NCBI GenBank assembly: GCA_022826515.1
Contig: JAJDUT010000026.1
Span: forward strand, 1-55,072
Direction: 5' to 3'
Length of the DNA stretch: 55,072 bases
From: Candidatus Latescibacterota bacterium
GTDB lineage: Bacteria; Latescibacterota; UBA2968; UBA8231
The translations under genes were made by a program, and so were the position numbers. This document shows, piece by piece, positions 24,690 through 33,300 of this stretch (position 1 is the first letter of the stretch; each line of letters starts with the position of its first letter). The notes below the pieces were generated by a model. The model was not told where the DNA came from and searched no databases. It saw only the letters and a list, made by a program, of their open reading frames with translations.

Positions 24690-26470
24690 GCACCGAACTC
24701 AACAAAGAAGAAGAAATCCAACAGCGCGCCTTCAACTTGGGGCTGACGCTGCAACTGTTGGGGTATCTCAAACCCCACCGAGGGCACGTGATTCTCGCCT
24801 TTGGCACCATTGTTCTCGCCGCCGGCTTCGGCCAAGTCGGTCCCTATATCACGCAGGTAGCGGTTGACGACCACATCGCCGTTGGCGACTGGGAGGGGCT
24901 GCGGTGGATGATCGCGGCCTTTTTTGGCAGCGTCGCCGTGCAGTACGGCGCTCAATACGCCCAGACCTTGGTCACCGGCATGATCGGTCAGCGCGTCATG
25001 TACGACATGCGCCGCGACCTATTTGCCCACCTGCAAAAGCTGCCGCTGCGCTACTTCGACCGCACGCCGCTGGGCCGGATTATGACCCGCGCCACCAACG
25101 ACATCGACGCCCTCAACGAGTTTTTCAGCGAGGGCGTCGTCTCGGTTTTCATGGATTTTTTCACTTTGCTGGCCATCGTCGGCTTCATGGCCTATATCGA
25201 CTTTGAGCTGGCCCTGATCTGCTGCACAGTGGTCCCGGTCATCGGCGTCTCGACCTTCTACCTCCAGGGCCTCGCCATGCGCGCCTATCGCGAGTTGCGC
25301 ACGCGCTTAGCGCGGCTCAATGCCTATTTGCAGGAGAACATTACCGGCATGGAGGTGGTGCAGCTTTTCAACCGCCAGCAACGCAATTTGCGCGACTTCG
25401 ACGCCGAGCACCTGCCCTATCGCCGCGCCGAGGACCGCGAAATCCACTGCTTTGCCATCTTCTTCCCCTTCACCGAATTACTCGGCACGGTCGGCATGGT
25501 GCTGGTGCTGTGGTACGGGGCTTCGGACGTGATCGACGGCCGCATCGAACTGGGGGTGTTGGTGGCCTTTCTCCAATACATCCGCCGCTTCTTCCGCCCG
25601 ATCATGGACATCTCTGACCGCTATGCCCTGCTGCAGAGCGCCATGGCCGCGTCCGAGCGCATCTTCGAGCTGTTGGCCGTCCCCGGCGAACCCACCGGCG
25701 GACCGCAGCGCAATCTGCCCACAGCGCAGCGCGGCGGCACGATTGAATTCCGCAACGTGTTCTTCAAGTACGATCCAGCAGCCGAAGACTGGATCCTCAA
25801 GGATGTCTCGTTTGAACTACAGGCCGGGCAGAGCTTGGCGTTGGTCGGGGCCACCGGCTCGGGCAAGACCACCATCGTCAGCCTCCTCTGCCGCTTCTAC
25901 GACATCCAGCGCGGGGAAATCCTCGTCGATGGCCGCGACGTCCGCCAGTGGCACGCGGCCGAGTTGCGCCGCCGCATCAGCATCGTCCAGCAGGAGGTCT
26001 TCTTATTTTCTGGGAATATCAGCGGCAACATCCGCCTCGGGGAGGACGCCATCGACGACGCCCAAGTCGAGCGCGCGGCCCGCTACGTCAACGCCGCGCC
26101 CTTCATCGAACGCCTTCCCCAAGGCTTTGCCCACGCCGTAGCCGAAGGCGGCTCGACCCTGTCGGCCGGCCAGCGCCAATTATTGGCGTTTGCCCGGGCC
26201 TTAGCCTTCGACCCGGCAATCCTCGTCCTCGACGAGGCCACCTCCAGCATCGACACCGAGACCGAACAGCTCATCCAAGACGCCATCGCCAAGCTGATGA
26301 GCGAGCGAACTTCCATCGTCATCGCCCACCGCCTCTCCACCATCCGCAATGCCGACCAGATTTTGGTGATGCACCGCGGCGAGGTGCGCGAGCGAGGCCG
26401 CCACGAAGATCTGCTACTCCAAGACGGCATCTACGCGCGCCTCTACCGCCTCAACTACGGCCGCTCTTAG
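24686..26470 (+). CDS. ABC exporter half-transporter, catalytic partner subunit
   Basis: 594 residues from a GTG at 24686 inside the end of the first subunit gene. Six membrane helices then a nucleotide-binding domain with Walker A GATGSGKTT (about 387), a changed signature LSAGQRQ (about 491), Walker B LVLDEATS with catalytic Glu, and H-loop VIAHRLST. Its Walker B Glu pairs with the LSGGQ of the upstream subunit to form the active site, while its LSAGQ faces the degenerate one. Its stop overlaps the convergent YtxH-like gene. Confidence 0.93.
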   Translation: MSTELNKEEEIQQRAFNLGLTLQLLGYLKPHRGHVILAFGTIVLAAGFGQVGPYITQVAVDDHIAVGDWEGLRWMIAAFFGSVAVQYGAQYAQTLVTGMIGQRVMYDMRRDLFAHLQKLPLRYFDRTPLGRIMTRATNDIDALNEFFSEGVVSVFMDFFTLLAIVGFMAYIDFELALICCTVVPVIGVSTFYLQGLAMRAYRELRTRLARLNAYLQENITGMEVVQLFNRQQRNLRDFDAEHLPYRRAEDREIHCFAIFFPFTELLGTVGMVLVLWYGASDVIDGRIELGVLVAFLQYIRRFFRPIMDISDRYALLQSAMAASERIFELLAVPGEPTGGPQRNLPTAQRGGTIEFRNVFFKYDPAAEDWILKDVSFELQAGQSLALVGATGSGKTTIVSLLCRFYDIQRGEILVDGRDVRQWHAAELRRRISIVQQEVFLFSGNISGNIRLGEDAIDDAQVERAARYVNAAPFIERLPQGFAHAVAEGGSTLSAGQRQLLAFARALAFDPAILVLDEATSSIDTETEQLIQDAIAKLMSERTSIVIAHRLSTIRNADQILVMHRGEVRERGRHEDLLLQDGIYARLYRLNYGRS

Positions 26471-26718
26471 GCCGCCTCTTCTTCCTGTGGGGCCTTCTTT
26501 TCAAACCGCGCCGTCACCCCGTTCACGGCCTTCACCACTTGGTCGCGCGTTTCTTCGGCTTGGTCCTTGATCAAGCGCCGGGTGTCCTCGCCCTTGTGCG
26601 GGGCCAGTAACATGCCCACGGCTGCGCCGACCGCGACGCCAGCCACAAAACCGGCCAACAGGCACGTCATGCCGTCGGTCGAATGGTTGTTCCTCGGATA
26701 GATTTTTTCGTAAAACAT
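26467..26718 (-). CDS. YtxH-like small membrane protein
   Basis: 83 residues. A glycine-rich helix (LLAGFVAGVAVGAAVGMLLA) is followed by P-x-K-G-E-D-T-R and an amphipathic tail (RLIKDQAEETRDQVVKAVNG), the usual YtxH-family pattern often linked to stress response. AAGGAGC is placed well before the ATG. It is convergent with the ABC exporter (stops overlap) and divergent from guaB. Confidence 0.85.
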   Translation of the reverse strand: MFYEKIYPRNNHSTDGMTCLLAGFVAGVAVGAAVGMLLAPHKGEDTRRLIKDQAEETRDQVVKAVNGVTARFEKKAPQEEEAA

Positions 26719-26777
26719 AACAAAGCTCCTTTAGCTTATGGATGTGATTGCTATCTAATAAAGAAAATAAAGTGGGT

Positions 26778-26806
26778 TGAATAAAACCAATGCTATTTTT
26801 ATACTC
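26778..26806 (+). promoter_or_regulatory. Sigma70-type promoter upstream of the guaB-phosphonate gene run
   Basis: TTGAAT (26778-26783), 17 bases, TATACT (26801-26806) in an AT-rich intergenic region 49 bases before the guaB ATG. It could drive the closely packed run up to 32007 or beyond. Confidence 0.65.
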
Positions 26807-26854
26807 TAAGGCTAAATCCTTCCTCCTTTCCCCGCCAACGCTGAGAGGACTTTT

Positions 26855-28336
26855 ATGGCCCAAGTCCTGAGCACCCCTTCGCACAGCCTCAAAGAATTTC
26901 GCCTTCTGCCTGGGTACACGCCAACCGACGGCAACGCGCCCAACACATCGCTCAAAACCCGGCTCTGCCGCAAGGGAGACGACTTTCTCTACCTGCACGT
27001 GCCCTTTCTCAGCGCCGCCATGCAGGCCGTGACCGGCGGCGAGATGGCCATTGCCTTGGCCCAGCTAGGCGGCATCGGCATCCTGCCCGTCAGCCAGCCC
27101 ATTGACGAACAGTGCGCCAAGGTCGGCCAAGTCAAGCGCTTCAAGGCCGGCTTTCAGACCGATATTCTCACCCTAGCCCCCGAGCAGCCCATCGCCGAGG
27201 TAGTTGAAATCATCCACCGCACCGGCTATACGACCTTTCCGGTCACCACCAGCGGCCAGTTCCACGACCAGCTCCTCGGCATCCTCACTGACAAGGACTT
27301 CGACGAGCGCCGCGACCTCGACTGCCAAGTCGCCTCTCGCATGAAAACCGACGTGCAGGCCGGCCGCGAAATAAGCGACCTCAAAGCCGCCAACGAGCTG
27401 ATGATCCGCTACGGCCGCGGCTTCCTGCCCATTCTATCCAAAGGGGGCGTCCTACAAGCAGTGGTCTTCAAAAAGGACCTCGACAAGCACCTGCGGCACC
27501 CCAACGAATCCATCGACGAAAAAAAGCGCCTGCTCGTCGGCGCAGCCGTCTCCACCCACCCGGAGGACCGCGAGCGGGCCGAAGCCCTCATCGCGCAAGA
27601 AGTAGATGTGCTGGTCATCGACGCCTCCGACGGCCACACCGAGTACCAGCGGCAGATGATCCAGTTCCTCAAGGAGCGCACTGACGCCCCGGTCATCGGC
27701 GGCAATGTCGTCACGGCCGAGGGGTTTCGCTTCTTGGCCGAGGCCGGTGCCGACGCCGTCAAAGTCGGCATGGGGATCGGCTCGGGCTGCATTACGCAGG
27801 AAGTCAAGGCCACCGGCCGCGGCCAAGGCACGGCCTTGATGGAAATCAACGCGGCGCGCAACCAGTGGCAGCAGGACTGCAACGCCTACTTGCCCATCAT
27901 CGCCGACGGCGGTATCTCAGGCCCGGCCGAGATCGCCGTGGCCGTGGCCTTGGGTGCCAACGCCGTGATGATGGGGAGTTTCTTCGCCGGCTACACCGAA
28001 AGCCAAGGCAACCTCGTGCGCACCGCAGCCGGCGACATCGTCAAGGAATACTGGATGGAAGGTTCGCTGCGCGCCCACAACATGCGGCGCTATGCGCAGA
28101 CGCAAGAGAACTTCTTCGAGGAGGGCATCTCCGGCTACGTGCCCCACATCGGCTCAATGCACGACAAATTGCCGATCCGCATCCAGATGCTGCGCGCCAC
28201 CCTCGCCACAGCCGGTTGCCGCACCATCGACGAGCTGCACGAAAAGGCCGTGCTCGAAATGCAGTCGCCCACCGCGCTGATGGACAGCCAGATCCACGAC
28301 ATCGTCCCCACCCCAACCGACCAACAGGTACTCTAA
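26855..28336 (+). CDS. guaB: IMP dehydrogenase (GuaB family) with CBS pair
   Basis: 493 residues. A (beta/alpha)8 barrel is interrupted by two CBS domains (residues ~100-215; VASRMKTDVQAGREISDLKA). The catalytic loop GMGIGSGCITQ has the nucleophile Cys312, followed by IIADGGISGPAEIAVAVALG, the phosphate loop GANAVMMGSFFAG and the flap RRYAQTQ. It oxidises IMP to XMP with NAD+, the committed step to GMP. It belongs to the subgroup with GRGQGTAL after the Cys loop, not the GSICTTR type. Only four bases separate it from the next gene, so it heads a run that includes phosphonate genes; a shared role is unproven. Confidence 0.9.
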   Translation: MAQVLSTPSHSLKEFRLLPGYTPTDGNAPNTSLKTRLCRKGDDFLYLHVPFLSAAMQAVTGGEMAIALAQLGGIGILPVSQPIDEQCAKVGQVKRFKAGFQTDILTLAPEQPIAEVVEIIHRTGYTTFPVTTSGQFHDQLLGILTDKDFDERRDLDCQVASRMKTDVQAGREISDLKAANELMIRYGRGFLPILSKGGVLQAVVFKKDLDKHLRHPNESIDEKKRLLVGAAVSTHPEDRERAEALIAQEVDVLVIDASDGHTEYQRQMIQFLKERTDAPVIGGNVVTAEGFRFLAEAGADAVKVGMGIGSGCITQEVKATGRGQGTALMEINAARNQWQQDCNAYLPIIADGGISGPAEIAVAVALGANAVMMGSFFAGYTESQGNLVRTAAGDIVKEYWMEGSLRAHNMRRYAQTQENFFEEGISGYVPHIGSMHDKLPIRIQMLRATLATAGCRTIDELHEKAVLEMQSPTALMDSQIHDIVPTPTDQQVL

Positions 28337-28340
28337 GGCT

Positions 28341-29030
28341 ATGCGCATACTCATTACCAACGCCGCTACCTCGCTCGGCCAAGCCCTAGCCGATGGCCTC
28401 GGCGACGCACACCAACTGCGCTTGACCGATCCCGAGCCTAGGTTCGGGATTCAGTGCGATCTGGGGCACGGCTCAGAGACCGACGAACTCGTCAAAGACA
28501 TCGACATCATCGTCCACCTCGCCTACTCGCCGCGCGACGGCGACGGCGAAAACACTTGGCTGGACCGCAATACGCGCGGCACGTACAACCTGCTCTTGGC
28601 CGCAGCCGCCGCGGAGGTCAAACACGCCATCCTCGTGAGCACGCTCGACCTTTTCGCCCCGTACGAAGAAGACCTCACCGTTGACGAGACTTGGAAACCG
28701 CTGCCCTCCTGCGCGCCGGCCGTTCTCGGCACTCACCTAGCCGAGTTTACCGCCCGCGAATTTGCCCACAGCCACGAACTCCACATCACCATTGCCCGCC
28801 TTGGCCACCTCGTCCGCGCCGAAGAAGTCGCTGACCAGCCCTACGATCCAATGTGGCTCGACGAGCGCGACGCCGTCCAAGCCGTGGGCCAGATTGTGCA
28901 AAAGGGGCCAGCCGGCCAGTACAACGCCATCCACATCCAGTCTGCGGCAATGCGCGCCCGCTTCTCCGTCGAGCGCGCCAAGAGCCACCTAACATTCGAT
29001 CCCCAATACAACTTTGAGGCCAACCCATGA
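28341..29030 (+). CDS. Short NAD-dependent epimerase/dehydratase-like protein with degraded motifs
   Basis: 229 residues of the extended short-chain dehydrogenase fold: MRILITNAATSLGQALADGL at the start, VHLAYSP, NTRGTYNLLLAA and AILVSTLDLF. The usual GxxGxxG is altered (N-A-A-T-S-L-G) and the catalytic YxxxK is not found where expected (SCAPAVLGTHLAEF). It may be a non-catalytic or altered NAD-binding partner of the next gene, with which it overlaps by four bases. Confidence 0.75.
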   Translation: MRILITNAATSLGQALADGLGDAHQLRLTDPEPRFGIQCDLGHGSETDELVKDIDIIVHLAYSPRDGDGENTWLDRNTRGTYNLLLAAAAAEVKHAILVSTLDLFAPYEEDLTVDETWKPLPSCAPAVLGTHLAEFTAREFAHSHELHITIARLGHLVRAEEVADQPYDPMWLDERDAVQAVGQIVQKGPAGQYNAIHIQSAAMRARFSVERAKSHLTFDPQYNFEANP

Positions 29031-29764
29031 AAATTTTGCTGCTAGGCGGCAACGGCTTTCTCGGCCCGCACGTGGTTAAGCAACTCCAAGACACCTACGA
29101 ACTGCGCATCACCGACATCGTGCCCATCGACAGCCCGCACGAGACCATGCAGGTCGATGTCTCCGACCTCGACCAAGTGCGCCGCGCCACCGAGGGCACC
29201 GATGTAACCATCAACTGCTCAGTCCTGCGCCACGACCGCAAGATCGCCTTTGACGTCAGTACCACCGGCACGTACAACGGCATCCGCGCCGCCGTCGAGA
29301 ACGGCCACACCCGCTTCGTTAACACCGGGCCCCACTTCACCCAAGCCGGCCCCTCGTACGAGCACTACGATTTCGACATCAGCGAAGAAGTCCCCCTGCA
29401 TTCAGGCGTCGGCCTCTACGCGCACAGCAAATCGCTCGGCCAAGAGATTTGCCGCGTATTCGCCGCCAACCATCCCATCCACGTACTCACCACCCTCTTT
29501 TTGAGCTTTCGCGACGCCGAGCCGTCCACCGAGCAACTCGGCCGCGGCACCAATCCCTTTTCCGTCACCTTTCCCGACGCCGCCCGCGCCCTACAAAAGT
29601 GCCTAGAGGTCGATTTGGCGTCCCTGCCCTCGCGCTGCGAGATCTTCCACATCACCACGGACACGCCCCACAGCCGCTACAGCAACGCCAAGGCCCGACG
29701 CCTGCTGGGCTGGGTGCCGCAAGACCTGTTAGAGGGCTACTGGCGCAAGCAGCCGCAGGGCTAG
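29027..29764 (+). CDS. NAD-dependent epimerase/dehydratase family protein
   Basis: 245 residues. A canonical dinucleotide loop (MKILLLGGNGFLGPHVV), VTINCSVLRHD, NTGPHFTQAG and an intact YxxxK (GLYAHSKSLGQEI) support an active extended SDR. The substrate is unknown; the position next to phosphonate genes suggests a sugar or hydroxyphosphonate. Overlaps the previous gene by four bases; three bases before the zinc dehydrogenase. Confidence 0.82.
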   Translation: MKILLLGGNGFLGPHVVKQLQDTYELRITDIVPIDSPHETMQVDVSDLDQVRRATEGTDVTINCSVLRHDRKIAFDVSTTGTYNGIRAAVENGHTRFVNTGPHFTQAGPSYEHYDFDISEEVPLHSGVGLYAHSKSLGQEICRVFAANHPIHVLTTLFLSFRDAEPSTEQLGRGTNPFSVTFPDAARALQKCLEVDLASLPSRCEIFHITTDTPHSRYSNAKARRLLGWVPQDLLEGYWRKQPQG

Positions 29765-29767
29765 CCT

Positions 29768-30793
29768 ATGCCCACGGCCTCCGCACAGGTATTCGACGGC
29801 CTAGGCCATCCGCTGCGCTGCGAAAGCCTGCCACTGCCCGATTCCCTCGCGCCCGGTGAAGTACTCGTCGAGATCGATCTAGCCACGATCTGCGGCTCCG
29901 ACCTCCACACGCTGTCCGGCCTGCGCACGGAGCCTACACCCCTGATCCTCGGCCACGAAGCCGTCGGCCGCATCGTCGCCTCGCAGCGCCCCGACTTCTC
30001 GCTGGACGACCGCGTAAGCTGGAGCATTGCCGACAGTTGCGGTACCTGTTTGCCCTGCACCGAACATCGCCTGCCGGAAAAATGCGACGCGCTCTTTAAG
30101 TACGGCCACGCCACCATCACCGACGGCAGCGGACTCAACGGCTGTTACGCCACGCATCTGCTCATTAGACCCGGCACTCACATCGCCAAGGTGGACGACC
30201 GCTTGCCCGACTCCGCAGTCGCCCCGGCCAACTGCGCCTTGGCTACTGCGGTCAACGCCATCGCGGTGCTACCTACCCCTTGCAACAAAATTTTGGTCCA
30301 AGGTGCCGGTCTGCTCGGCCTCTATACCTGCGCCCTGCTCGCCGAGCGCGGCATCGAGCAAATCTACTGCACCGATATCGACGCGGACCGCCTCGCGCTG
30401 TCCAGCGAATTCGGCGCTATACCCGTGACCGATCCGCCACCGGCAGGACTCGACGCTGTTTTTGAAGTCGCCGGCAACGCGGACTTGATTCCCGCAGGAG
30501 TCGCAGCCCTGCGCCCGGGCGGCAGCTACGTCTTCGTCGGCATGGTCCACCCCAACACCCGGCTAGAACTGACCGGCGAGCAGATCATCCGCAAGTGCCT
30601 GACCATTCGCGGCGTCCACAACTACAGCCCGCACCATCTCGACGAGGCGCTCGCCTTTCTCGCCCGCACGGCCGACCACTATCCGTACTCGTCGCTGGTC
30701 AGCAAACCCTTTGCCCTCGCCGAGCTAGCGCAAGCCATCGCCTTGGCCGAAACCCGCCAGCACATCCGCGTCGCCGTTGACCCTCGCGCATGA
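29768..30793 (+). CDS. Zinc-binding alcohol dehydrogenase, HpnZ-like (phosphonate-associated)
   Basis: 341 residues, medium-chain dehydrogenase. The catalytic zinc site is in TICGSDLHTLSG and GHEAVGRIVA; the structural zinc cluster C-x2-C-x2-C-x7-C is SCGTCLPCTEHRLPEKC. The NAD fold has QGAGLLGLYTCALLAERG. The family TIGR03366 (proposed name HpnZ) is recurrent in phosphonate catabolism loci, and this gene overlaps the phosphonoacetate hydrolase start by four bases. The exact hydroxy-phosphonate substrate is not known. Confidence 0.83.
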   Translation: MPTASAQVFDGLGHPLRCESLPLPDSLAPGEVLVEIDLATICGSDLHTLSGLRTEPTPLILGHEAVGRIVASQRPDFSLDDRVSWSIADSCGTCLPCTEHRLPEKCDALFKYGHATITDGSGLNGCYATHLLIRPGTHIAKVDDRLPDSAVAPANCALATAVNAIAVLPTPCNKILVQGAGLLGLYTCALLAERGIEQIYCTDIDADRLALSSEFGAIPVTDPPPAGLDAVFEVAGNADLIPAGVAALRPGGSYVFVGMVHPNTRLELTGEQIIRKCLTIRGVHNYSPHHLDEALAFLARTADHYPYSSLVSKPFALAELAQAIALAETRQHIRVAVDPRA

Positions 30794-32007
30794 TTCAAGT
30801 CAATGACCGCAGCTATCGCCCACGCGAAAAAGCCATCGTCGGCATCTGCCTCGACGGCTGCTCTCAGGCCTACCTCGACGAAGCTGCCGCCCAGATGCCC
30901 AATCTCCGTGCGATCATCGAGCGCGGCGTCCACGGCCAAGTAAACACCGCGATCCCCTCTTTCACCAATCCCAACAACGTCGCCATCATCACCGGTGCAT
31001 CGCCGGCCATAAACGGCATTCCCGGCAATTTCTACTACGACCTAGATGCCGCTGAGGAAGTGATGATGAACGACCCCTGCTTCCTGCGCGCCCCAACGAT
31101 CCTTGCCGCCTTCCATCAAGCCGGCCAACAAGTCGCTGCCATCACCACCAAAGACAAGTTGCGCCTGCTCTTGGCCCACGGCTGGCAGGGCATCAATTTC
31201 TCCGTCGAAAAAGCGCACGAAGCCGCGCCGGCCACCCACGGCATCGCCGACATCCTCGACCTAGTCGGCCGAAAAAACCCCGGCATCTACGATCCCGAAG
31301 CCAGCGTGTACTGCATCGAGACCGGAGCGCGTCTCCTCGAACGCTACGACCTCGACCTACTCTACCTTTCGACCACTGATTTCGTCCAGCACAAGTGGGC
31401 ACCCGGCGAGCCGGAAGCCAACGCCTTCTACGCCCGCCTCGACCGCTTTATCGGCGCGCTCGACGCCCAGGACATCATCTTGGGCATTACCGCCGATCAC
31501 GGCATGAACGCCAAAACCAACGCCGACGGCACCCCCAAGGTGCAATTTATCGAGACCCAACTCGTCGCCGCTGGCATCGCCGAAGCGAGGGTCATTCTGC
31601 CCATCACCGACCCCTATGTCGTCCACCACGGCGCGCTGGGCTCCTACGCCACCGTCTATCTCGACGACGCGCACACCGCACGAGCCACTGCAATCCTTCG
31701 CGCCATTCCCGGCGTCGAACAGGTGCTCAGCCGTGAGCAAGCCACCGCCACCTATCAACTCCCCCCCGACCGCATCGGCGAACTGGTCGTCCTCGCCGAC
31801 CAAGATACCGTCCTCGGCCGCACCCCCGACTGGCACGAACTCGCCGACGTCGCCGAGGGCCTGCGCTCGCACGGCGGTCTGCACGAAGGCGTGGTACCCA
31901 TGATCTGCAATAGGCCGCTAACCGACCAATACGCCGAGCTATTGGCCTCGGGCCAAGCGCGCAACTGGGATCTTTTCGACTTTCTTTGCAATGGAGTCCT
32001 AGCCTGA
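30790..32007 (+). CDS. phnA: Phosphonoacetate hydrolase (PhnA type, alkaline phosphatase superfamily)
   Basis: 405 residues. The family motifs of the Pseudomonas enzyme are all present: CLDG with Asp22, IPSFTNPNN with the nucleophile Thr59, IPGNFYYD, EEVMMNDPCFLRAPTILAAF, LSTTDFVQHKWAPG (zinc Asp and His), TADHGMNAKTNADG (zinc Asp-His), TDPYVVHHGALGSYATVYL and LRSHGGLHE (zinc His). The enzyme cleaves the C-P bond of phosphonoacetate to acetate and phosphate. It is cytosolic with no signal peptide. The preceding dehydrogenase and following FAD enzyme also belong to phosphonate-associated families. No phosphonoacetaldehyde dehydrogenase (PhnY) is in the window, so the source of phosphonoacetate is open. 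Confidence 0.93.
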   Translation: MIQVNDRSYRPREKAIVGICLDGCSQAYLDEAAAQMPNLRAIIERGVHGQVNTAIPSFTNPNNVAIITGASPAINGIPGNFYYDLDAAEEVMMNDPCFLRAPTILAAFHQAGQQVAAITTKDKLRLLLAHGWQGINFSVEKAHEAAPATHGIADILDLVGRKNPGIYDPEASVYCIETGARLLERYDLDLLYLSTTDFVQHKWAPGEPEANAFYARLDRFIGALDAQDIILGITADHGMNAKTNADGTPKVQFIETQLVAAGIAEARVILPITDPYVVHHGALGSYATVYLDDAHTARATAILRAIPGVEQVLSREQATATYQLPPDRIGELVVLADQDTVLGRTPDWHELADVAEGLRSHGGLHEGVVPMICNRPLTDQYAELLASGQARNWDLFDFLCNGVLA

Positions 32008-32096
32008 TGAACCCTCTTCGCACCTTACACATCTACCGCCAACCCTGCTCTAGCAATGCGGAATAATTAGCGGTAGATCGTCTTATGCCTCCTATT

Positions 32097-32130
32097 CTGC
32101 GTCCATCTGCGTCCATCTGCGTCCATCTGC
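32097..32130. repeat. Tandem 10-base repeat, three units plus a partial
   Basis: CTGCGTCCAT is repeated three times head to tail and followed by CTGCGG in the 155-base gap between phnA and the FAD oxidoreductase gene. No ORF or terminator is seen in that gap. Confidence 0.8.
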
Positions 32131-32162
32131 GGATCATCTTGTACATGATGTAGAATTGCTAT

Positions 32163-33296
32163 ATGCCCGACCTCAAAGCAGATATCGCCGTAATCGGCGC
32201 TGGCATCGTCGGCTTAGCCCACGCCCTTGCCGCAGCCAAGCGCGGCCACCGGGTCGTCCTCTTCGAGCGCACGCCCCAAGCGCAAGGGGCCTCGATCCGC
32301 AACTTCGGCATGATCTGGCCCATCGGCCAAGCCCCCGGTCTCATTCACCAACGCGCCCTCCGCACGCGCCAGCTATGGCTCGACCTCGCTCCCAAAGCGG
32401 GCATCTGGTGCGCCCAGACCGGCTCCTTGCACCTAGCGTATGCCGACGACGAGTGCGCCGTGCTAGCGGAGTTTGCCGACCGCGCCCCGGCCCTCGGCTA
32501 CGCAGTCGAGTTGCTCGACCGGGACGCCGTACTCGCACGCAGCCACGCCGTACAACCCGCTGGACTCAAAGGCGGCCTCTGGAGCGCAACCGAACTCTGC
32601 GTCGATCCCCGCGAAGCCATCGCCGCGCTGCCAGATTACCTAGCGCACGAGCACGGCATCACCCTCCGCTTCTCCACCCCAGTCCACCACATCGACCTAC
32701 CCCAAATCCACACGCCAACGGAAACTTGGTCCGTTGACCGCGCCATCGTCTGCAGCGGCGCTGACTTTGAATCGCTCTACCCCCAAGTATTCGCCCACAG
32801 CGGACTCACCCGCTGCAAGTTGCAGATGATGCGCACCGCGCCTCAGCCCGGCAACTGGCAGCTCGGCCCGATGCTCGCCGCCGGCCTTACCCTGCGCCAC
32901 TACCCAGCCTTCGAGTGCTGCCAAGCGCTGGCCGCCTACACCCAGCGCATCGCCGCCGAGCGCCCCGAATTCGACCGCTGGGGCATCCACGTCATGGCCT
33001 CGCAAAACGGCCGCGGCGAGATAACCATCGGCGACTCGCACGAGTACGACTGGGTCGTCAACCCGTTTGACAACCCCGCAATCGACCAGCTAATCCTCGA
33101 CTACCTCCAGACCTTCCTCGCCGCTCCAGCCCTACACATCGCCCAGCGCTGGCACGGCATCTACGCCAAACATCCCGACCAAGCCGCTTTCATCGCCGAG
33201 CCGGCACGCGGCGTCACCATCGTCAACGGCATCGGCGGCAACGGCATGACCACCGCTTTCGGGCTGGCCGAGGAGGTCTTCGCCGAGTGGGAGTAA
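32163..33296 (+). CDS. FAD-dependent oxidoreductase, TIGR03364 type (phosphonate-associated)
   Basis: 377 residues of the DAO/glycine oxidase fold. The N-terminal FAD loop is IAVIGAGIVGLAHALAAAKR, then RNFGMIWPIGQA, and the C-terminal FAD segment VTIVNGIGGNGMTTAFGLAE. RNFGMIWPIGQ and QRWHGIYAKHP are typical of TIGR03364 proteins found in phosphonate clusters, where they oxidise amino- or N-alkylaminophosphonates. This supports a 2-aminoethylphosphonate-like substrate, inferred from family and context. The gap of 155 bases after phnA suggests its own transcription start. Confidence 0.87.
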   Translation: MPDLKADIAVIGAGIVGLAHALAAAKRGHRVVLFERTPQAQGASIRNFGMIWPIGQAPGLIHQRALRTRQLWLDLAPKAGIWCAQTGSLHLAYADDECAVLAEFADRAPALGYAVELLDRDAVLARSHAVQPAGLKGGLWSATELCVDPREAIAALPDYLAHEHGITLRFSTPVHHIDLPQIHTPTETWSVDRAIVCSGADFESLYPQVFAHSGLTRCKLQMMRTAPQPGNWQLGPMLAAGLTLRHYPAFECCQALAAYTQRIAAERPEFDRWGIHVMASQNGRGEITIGDSHEYDWVVNPFDNPAIDQLILDYLQTFLAAPALHIAQRWHGIYAKHPDQAAFIAEPARGVTIVNGIGGNGMTTAFGLAEEVFAEWE

Positions 33297-33300
33297 GCCA

